Shown here: in pieces, positions 58,558 to 64,000 of the stretch
How the letters are laid out: the number at the start of each line of letters is the position of its first letter
How positions within the stretch are numbered: position 1 is the first letter of the stretch
NCBI GenBank assembly: GCA_016285885.1
Contig: JAEERP010000004.1
Span: 309,098-373,097 of the forward strand
Source of the DNA: Paludibacteraceae bacterium
GTDB taxonomy: Bacteria; Bacteroidota; Bacteroidia; Bacteroidales; Paludibacteraceae
Length of the DNA stretch: 64,000 bases
Direction: 5' to 3'
Made by a program: the position numbers and the translations under genes
Notes under the pieces: model-generated
Databases searched by the model: none
Told to the model about the DNA's origin: nothing
The model's input: only the letters and a program-made list of their open reading frames with translations

Positions 58558-61500
58558 ATGGGAAAATTCAAGTTGTATTCCATGTTTAGGAAGCCTCTTT
58601 ATACGATACTAATAGTGTTAATGTACCTCCAGACGGCGATAGCCGGCAACTGGTTGACGAACAATGCGGTGTCGGAGGTGACGTTCGGCGAGGTGGCCAC
58701 GATTGTGTCCCGCGGAGGGTCGGGCTATTGTCTGGTGCAGAAAGAGGGCTCCATCTTTTGGAGCGACAACGGTAACACGTGGACCCAGGGCGAAAGCTAT
58801 TCGGGCAGTAACCTGGTTATGCGTTGCGCACATTTCCATGACGGGAAAAACGGAGTCGTCGCGGGGGACAATATCCTCGAATACACGACGGACGGCGGTG
58901 AAACCTGGAGCGAGAAGAGCGTCGGTTTCAACGTGCGTGGCGTCTGCATGACCTCCTCCCACACGGCTATCCTCGTGGGCGATGGGGGTAATATCGCCCG
59001 CTACACCTTCGGACAGTCATCCGCCCCAACCATACTCTACACCGCGACACAAACGCTGAACTCTGTCAGCTTCTATGATGGTGTTGGCTATGCGTGCGGC
59101 GACAAGGGCGTGCTGCTGAAGTATGAGGGGAACACGTGGAAGGAACTGACCCCTGAGGTCAATAAGAATTGGGTGTCTGTCACGGACCCGACAGGTTCGG
59201 GGAAGACGGCCCGCCTGAACAACATAAGCGCGGTGGACGCCCGCACGGCCTACGCGTGCGGAGACGGTGGCGTGCTGCTGAAGACGGTGGACGGCGGAAT
59301 GACATGGAGCCGCCGCAACACGGAGAGCACGCAGGACCTCACCGCGATGACGTTCAATCCGGATGGGAAACTGAGCGTCAGCGGGGGAAAGAGCCATCTC
59401 TCCATCGACGGACAGACGGACAAGCACTCCGTGAAGATGTACTACGACAGGCTCGGCAGGGTCGTCGCCTCACAGAACAGCAAACAGCGCGCGATGAGTC
59501 CGCAACGTTTCTCCTATACGGTGTACGACGCTTTGGGACGCAACGTGGAGGCGGGCGAGCTGGTGAGCGACGCGGAGCCGACCGACGATATGATCAACGC
59601 CACGGGCGCCAGCCGGTTCCCTGACAACTGGAGCGCGGACCGCTTCCAGGTGACCCGCTCGATCTATGACGAACCGATCTACTTGGATAACGACAACAAC
59701 GCGATATACAAGGCGTTCGGGGGCAAACAGCAACATCTGCGCAACCGCATCGCCACGACCCTCTACCAGGAGAAGTACAATAGCGATCCGACGAAATACG
59801 ACCACGCGACGCACTACAGCTACGACATCCACGGGAACGTGGCCACGCTGGTGCAAGACCTGCCGGAACTGGAGTCCATCGGGCAACGGTTCAAACGGGT
59901 GGACTACGAGTACGGCATCGTGAGCGGGAAGGTGACCTGCATGGACTACCAGAGGGGCAGCCCCGACGGCTACTCCCTGCTCTACAATTACGACGGTGAG
60001 AACCGCGTGACGAGTGTCTCCGCCAAGTACCATGGGGACAACACGGAGCATGAACTCGCCCGCTATGAGTACTACCGCCACGGACCATTGGCGCGCATGG
60101 TGCTGGGCAACACGCTGCAGGGCGTAGACTACGCCTACACGCTGCAGGGTTGGACCAAGGGCGTGAACGCTGACGGCGTAGGCCGGGACATGGGCGGCGA
60201 CGGGCAGAACGGAATCAAGAAGGACGTCTACGGCTACACGCTGCAGTACAACGAGGAGGACTACCAACCGATTGGACAGAACGCGTCATTCTGCCAGTCC
60301 GTGACGTCGAACAACTTGGGGGGAAGGGCCCTGTACAACGGTAACATAGTGAGGATGTCCACGTATCTCGCCAATGTCTCCGGCCAGACCTTCGGCACGC
60401 AGACACGCGGCTTCGTCTATGACGAACTGAACCGTCTGACGAGTTCGCAGGTTGACGGGAGCGCCAACTACCAGACCTCCTACACCTACGATGCGAACGG
60501 CAACATCACCAATTTGACCCGTAACGACCAGTCGGGTGTGGCGATGGACAACCTGACGTACCGCTACGCCACGGATGGGAGTGGCAAAATCCTCAACAAT
60601 AGGTTGTTGCACGTGAACGATGATGTACAGAACAGCGCAAATCCATCGGACATCGAGAATCAGGGAGATAACTACGCCCAGTATGATCCGAACCGCCACA
60701 ACTACGCCTACGACAAGATGGGTAACCTCATCAAGGACCAGTCGGAGGAGATCGCCGAGATCACGTGGAACACTGCGGGAAAGGTGACGAAAGTGAGCCG
60801 CATCGATGGCAGTGGCAAACCCGACCTCCAGTTCGACTACGACGCTAAGGGCCAGCGCATCGCCAAGAAGGTCACCAACAAGAACGTGACCACGGGTGAC
60901 AAAGTCGTGACGACCTACTACGTGCGTGACCCGCAAGGCAACGTGCTGGCGGTTTATGAGAAGAGGGAGGACGCCACGGGCGCTGGAGAATTCCTGCTGA
61001 AGGAGCGCCACTTGTACGGAATCAGCCGTTTGGGCATGGTTTCACAGAACGTCTCCTTGGCGCAGTTCAATACGTCGACAGCGAATCAGACACAAAATTC
61101 GACCACCCCTCTGCTCGGCGATACCCATTATGAACTGACCAACCACCTCGGCAACGTGATGGCGGTGATCACCGACGAAGTGACCGCCGATAGTACGCCA
61201 ATGATAGCGAACCTTTCGGACTACTATCCGTTCGGTATGGAAATGGGAGGAAGGAAGTTTGTGAGGAATGGAGTTTATAGGTATGGATTTACTGGACAGG
61301 AGAAGATGGCGGAGCTAGATGATTCTCATACAACAGCTTTATTCTGGGAATATGACGGACGACTATGCAGAAGATGGAATGTCGATCCAAAGTACTCTGA
61401 AATTCCATCATGGTCATCCTATGTTATATCGGGAGATAATACGCTGATAAACGTAGATAAACAGGGGGACGTTTGGGATGTAGTTGCAGATGTTGCATTT

Positions 61501-62088
61501 GTTTTGTATGATATTGGAGAAATCGCATATAATGCTGTTAAAGGCAATGATAATACGACTTCTTATATGGCGTTGACTGCAGATGCTGCATCCATTTTTA
61601 TCCCTTGTGTTACGGGGTCTGGAATAGCCGTCAGATTAGAATCTAAAGCTGCTGGCCTTATTGCAAAATCATCTAAGCTTTTGGGGAAATGGGAGCCACA
61701 AATTCAGCGTTTTGGTAAGGAGGCAGCTGCCAAATATCAAGCCCAAATAGCAAAAACAAGTTATGAATTGGTTGATGCTACTAAGAAAACATATAAGATA
61801 GACGAGTATGTGGTAAATGGAAGACGTTTTGATGGAATGGTAGATGGTGTTCTTGTAGAGGCAAAGCATGGATATGGGAATTTCGTAAATAAAGAAGGTA
61901 CGGGATTCCAAAAATGGTGGAAAAAAGGTGAAGATGCCCTGATAAAGGAAGCAAAAGGTCAAATTGAAGCGGCGGAGGGGACTCCAATAAAATGGTTCTT
62001 TAGTGATGAAAAAGTTGCGAATGTTACGAAAAAAATATTTGAAAAAGAAAAAATAAACATTGAGGTTGTTTTTCAAAAATTAGAATGA
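58558..62088 (+). CDS. RHS repeat-associated core protein with N-terminal Ycf48/BNR-like repeats and C-terminal Tox-REase-5-like nuclease toxin
   Basis: Signal peptide; AYACGDGGVLLKTVDGGMTWS; YD repeats; HLGNVMAVITDE...YYPFGMEM...YRYGFTGQEKMAEL...RRWNVDPKYSEIPSWSSYVISGDNTLINVDKQGD; RFDGMVDGVLVEAKHGYGNFV toxin tip. Confidence 0.88.
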   Translation: MGKFKLYSMFRKPLYTILIVLMYLQTAIAGNWLTNNAVSEVTFGEVATIVSRGGSGYCLVQKEGSIFWSDNGNTWTQGESYSGSNLVMRCAHFHDGKNGVVAGDNILEYTTDGGETWSEKSVGFNVRGVCMTSSHTAILVGDGGNIARYTFGQSSAPTILYTATQTLNSVSFYDGVGYACGDKGVLLKYEGNTWKELTPEVNKNWVSVTDPTGSGKTARLNNISAVDARTAYACGDGGVLLKTVDGGMTWSRRNTESTQDLTAMTFNPDGKLSVSGGKSHLSIDGQTDKHSVKMYYDRLGRVVASQNSKQRAMSPQRFSYTVYDALGRNVEAGELVSDAEPTDDMINATGASRFPDNWSADRFQVTRSIYDEPIYLDNDNNAIYKAFGGKQQHLRNRIATTLYQEKYNSDPTKYDHATHYSYDIHGNVATLVQDLPELESIGQRFKRVDYEYGIVSGKVTCMDYQRGSPDGYSLLYNYDGENRVTSVSAKYHGDNTEHELARYEYYRHGPLARMVLGNTLQGVDYAYTLQGWTKGVNADGVGRDMGGDGQNGIKKDVYGYTLQYNEEDYQPIGQNASFCQSVTSNNLGGRALYNGNIVRMSTYLANVSGQTFGTQTRGFVYDELNRLTSSQVDGSANYQTSYTYDANGNITNLTRNDQSGVAMDNLTYRYATDGSGKILNNRLLHVNDDVQNSANPSDIENQGDNYAQYDPNRHNYAYDKMGNLIKDQSEEIAEITWNTAGKVTKVSRIDGSGKPDLQFDYDAKGQRIAKKVTNKNVTTGDKVVTTYYVRDPQGNVLAVYEKREDATGAGEFLLKERHLYGISRLGMVSQNVSLAQFNTSTANQTQNSTTPLLGDTHYELTNHLGNVMAVITDEVTADSTPMIANLSDYYPFGMEMGGRKFVRNGVYRYGFTGQEKMAELDDSHTTALFWEYDGRLCRRWNVDPKYSEIPSWSSYVISGDNTLINVDKQGDVWDVVADVAFVLYDIGEIAYNAVKGNDNTTSYMALTADAASIFIPCVTGSGIAVRLESKAAGLIAKSSKLLGKWEPQIQRFGKEAAAKYQAQIAKTSYELVDATKKTYKIDEYVVNGRRFDGMVDGVLVEAKHGYGNFVNKEGTGFQKWWKKGEDALIKEAKGQIEAAEGTPIKWFFSDEKVANVTKKIFEKEKINIEVVFQKLE

Positions 62089-62229
62089 TAAAATAAAACC
62101 ATGTCTAGTCAAAAGAAAAATATTCTGTTTTTGCATACGAAAACATTCAAAACGGAAGGTCCTTGCCAATTGCGAAATGGGGATAAATAACGTAATAATT
62201 AGTGATTAGGCTTGGATTTAGATTGAATT

Positions 62230-62247
62230 TGTTGTAATATTACAACA
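62230..62247. repeat. 18-bp perfect palindrome tgttgtaatattacaaca
   Basis: Read directly, between toxin and immunity genes. Confidence 0.85.
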
Positions 62248-62250
62248 TTG

Positions 62251-62289
62251 TTTCTGGGACATCTTAGTGAATCGAGGATGTCCCAGAAA
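62251..62289. repeat. 13-bp perfect inverted repeat tttctgggacatc-N13-gatgtcccagaaa
   Basis: Read directly; possible hairpin/terminator between toxin and immunity genes. Confidence 0.85.
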
Positions 62290-62352
62290 TAGTGTCGCAG
62301 AACTAAATTAAGGTTTGACACAGTCCAAATCACGTAACCAAATGACGGAAAT

Positions 62353-63024
62353 ATGGAACATGGTAAAAATGATGAAGTAAGCATTCGTTTCTATTGGAAT
62401 AATCCGATGACAATTGACCAAATGACAGATTTAGTTTACAAGTTCTTGTTAGAATTTGAGACAATTTCGCCTGCCTTGAAGGGCTGGTGTAATTTGGGAA
62501 AAAGCAGAAAGGATGCACTAAGCAGGAAATTCGAAAATTCCCCAATGTACATAAAAAAGAAATTGTTACGTTCCTATAAAAAAGAAATGGATGAAAGAGG
62601 TTATAGTAAAATAGGGTATGCAATTACGCTTTATAATGAAGATGTGGAAGGGAATGGTATGTCATTGAGGATTTCTACTAATGATTTAAAAAGATTATTT
62701 ACTGCAAATTGCAAATTTGAATATGAAACCACTGATCTATTTGACAAAGAAACATTGCTTAAAATATTGAAGTGCATGATAAAACATTTTGTGCCAGATT
62801 ATGGTTGTGTCCAAACGGATACCTTTTGGGAATTAAAAAGCAGTAATCATCTTGGTTGGATGTCTTATACTCATAATAAGGTCTTGAACTTAGGTGATAA
62901 ATTTATAGTGGAAAAAGACAAAACTGGTGGAAACTTGATTTACATGAACCATACAGATAAGTTCTATGACTATGATAGGGTGAATGATTGCTTAGCACTT
63001 GAAGATGTTTTGAAAATAGAATAA
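62353..63024 (+). CDS. Imm52-like immunity protein
   Basis: Position directly after the Tox-REase-5-like tip; GKSRKDAL and HLGWMSYTHN blocks. Confidence 0.72.
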   Translation: MEHGKNDEVSIRFYWNNPMTIDQMTDLVYKFLLEFETISPALKGWCNLGKSRKDALSRKFENSPMYIKKKLLRSYKKEMDERGYSKIGYAITLYNEDVEGNGMSLRISTNDLKRLFTANCKFEYETTDLFDKETLLKILKCMIKHFVPDYGCVQTDTFWELKSSNHLGWMSYTHNKVLNLGDKFIVEKDKTGGNLIYMNHTDKFYDYDRVNDCLALEDVLKIE

Positions 63025-63248
63025 AGCGTCTCCTTCCTTGCATTTATGACTCAAGGAATATTCGAAGTTCATGAACGATTCACTTATAAAGTAACATGAA
63101 TTTAGATTTTGATTTATTTAGTTTTTCGGCTTTTCTGGCAGGTGCTATACTGCCTAAAATTAGAATCAGTTGCTAACTTAAAAACTTAAATTAGTATATT
63201 TAGAACCCATAGAAAGACAGAATGTTAGGCTGTGATAGAATTGTGCTA

Positions 63249-63256
63249 TATCTTTG
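63249..63256 (+). promoter_or_regulatory. -7 box TATCTTTG upstream of second RHS copy
   Basis: TAnnTTTG match, 47 nt before ATG 63304. Confidence 0.55.
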
Positions 63257-63303
63257 CGTTGGCGGACGAATGTCAGACGTGGGGATAAAAATAAATTACA
63301 ATT

Positions 63304-64000
63304 ATGTATTCCATGGTTAGGAAACCCCTCTATACGATACTATTTGTGTTATTGTACCTCCAGACGGCGATAGCCGGCAACTGGTTGACGAACAAAGCGA
63401 CGTCGGAGGTGACGTTCGGCGAGGTGGCCACGATTGTGTCCCGCGGAGGGTCGGGCTATTGCCTGGTGCAGAAAGAGGGCTCCATCTTTTGGAGCAACGA
63501 CGGTAACACGTGGACCCAGGGCGTAAGCCATTCGGGCAGTAACCTGGTGATGCGTTGTGCGCATTTCCATGACGGGAAAAACGGTGTCGTCGCGGGGGAC
63601 AAGATCCTCGAATACACGACGGACGGCGGGGGAACCTGGAGCGAGAAGAGCGTCGGTTTCAACGTGCGTGGCGTCTGCATGACCTCCTCCCACACGGCTG
63701 TCCTCGTGGGCGATGGAGGCAAGATCGCCCGCTACACCTTCGGGGGCAGTCTCGAGGAACAATTCAGTTCTACGAATAATACGCTGAACTCTGTCAGCTT
63801 CTATGATGGTATTGGCTATGCGTGTGGCGACAAGGGCGTGCTGCTGAAGTATGAGGGGAACACGTGGAAGGAACTGACCCCTGAGGTCAATAAGAATTGG
63901 GTGTCTGTCACGGACCCGACAGGTTCGGGGAAGACGGCCCGCCTGAACAACATAAGCGCGGTGGACGCCCGCACGGCCTACGCGTGCGGAGACGGTGGCG
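63304..64000 (+). CDS. Second RHS gene, N-terminus only (3' truncated by window edge)
   Basis: Open frame to window end, translates MYSMVRKPLYTILFVLLYLQTAIAGNWLTNKATSEVTFGEVATIVSRGGSGYC...; nearly identical to 58576-59282. Absent from the ORF track because it has no stop. Confidence 0.93.
   Translation, partial: MYSMVRKPLYTILFVLLYLQTAIAGNWLTNKATSEVTFGEVATIVSRGGSGYCLVQKEGSIFWSNDGNTWTQGVSHSGSNLVMRCAHFHDGKNGVVAGDKILEYTTDGGGTWSEKSVGFNVRGVCMTSSHTAVLVGDGGKIARYTFGGSLEEQFSSTNNTLNSVSFYDGIGYACGDKGVLLKYEGNTWKELTPEVNKNWVSVTDPTGSGKTARLNNISAVDARTAYACGDGG

Noticed and set aside
59470-61011. Long antisense ORFs (265 aa and 241 aa) opposite the RHS gene
   Set aside because: Shadow ORFs from GC-rich codon bias of the sense RHS gene; low-complexity Val/Arg-rich translations and no recognisable domains. 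The same applies to 58618-58962 (-), 59017-59427 (-) and 63349-63762 (-).
1-64000. CRISPR arrays, rRNA and tRNA genes
   Set aside because: No regularly spaced repeats and no recognisable tRNA/rRNA sequence seen by eye in the intergenic gaps; a tRNAscan/Infernal run would be needed to be certain.

Overview
The window is chromosomal DNA from a Bacteroidetes (probably Bacteroidales) bacterium. Supporting marks are TAnnTTTG-type -7 promoters, a T9SS sorting-domain protein, a serine palmitoyltransferase homologue and DUF4494. The left 35 kb is mostly housekeeping: the 3' end of alaS, a 5'-nucleotidase, an uncharacterised secreted/TPR gene pair, topA, a seven-gene heme operon (hemE-hemCD-hemB-hemA-hemL-hemN-hemG) with an adjacent LuxR-type regulator, ilvE, two long-chain acyl-CoA ligase paralogues, an SPT homologue, a MATE pump and kdsA. 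The right 28 kb (about 36.0-64.0 kb, running off the end) is a large secreted RHS/polymorphic-toxin locus. It holds a giant Ig-like/PA14 protein interrupted by a perfect 31-bp tandem duplication (frameshift), a 1809-aa RHS-scaffold-like protein, several signal-peptide proteins including one with a nidogen-like domain, a 2102-aa DUF6443/YD protein ending in Ycf48/BNR-like repeats, and a 1176-aa RHS protein. That last protein starts with the same class of propeller repeats and ends in a Tox-REase-5-like nuclease, followed by an Imm52-like immunity gene. A second, nearly identical RHS N-terminus follows. The main hypothesis is a split RHS shell in which one fixed scaffold serves interchangeable toxin cassettes. 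Secondary leads are candidate palindromic 7-2-7 operators in front of the hem operon, and unusual HemCD and HemA architectures. All family calls come from reading sequence; no database search was run.
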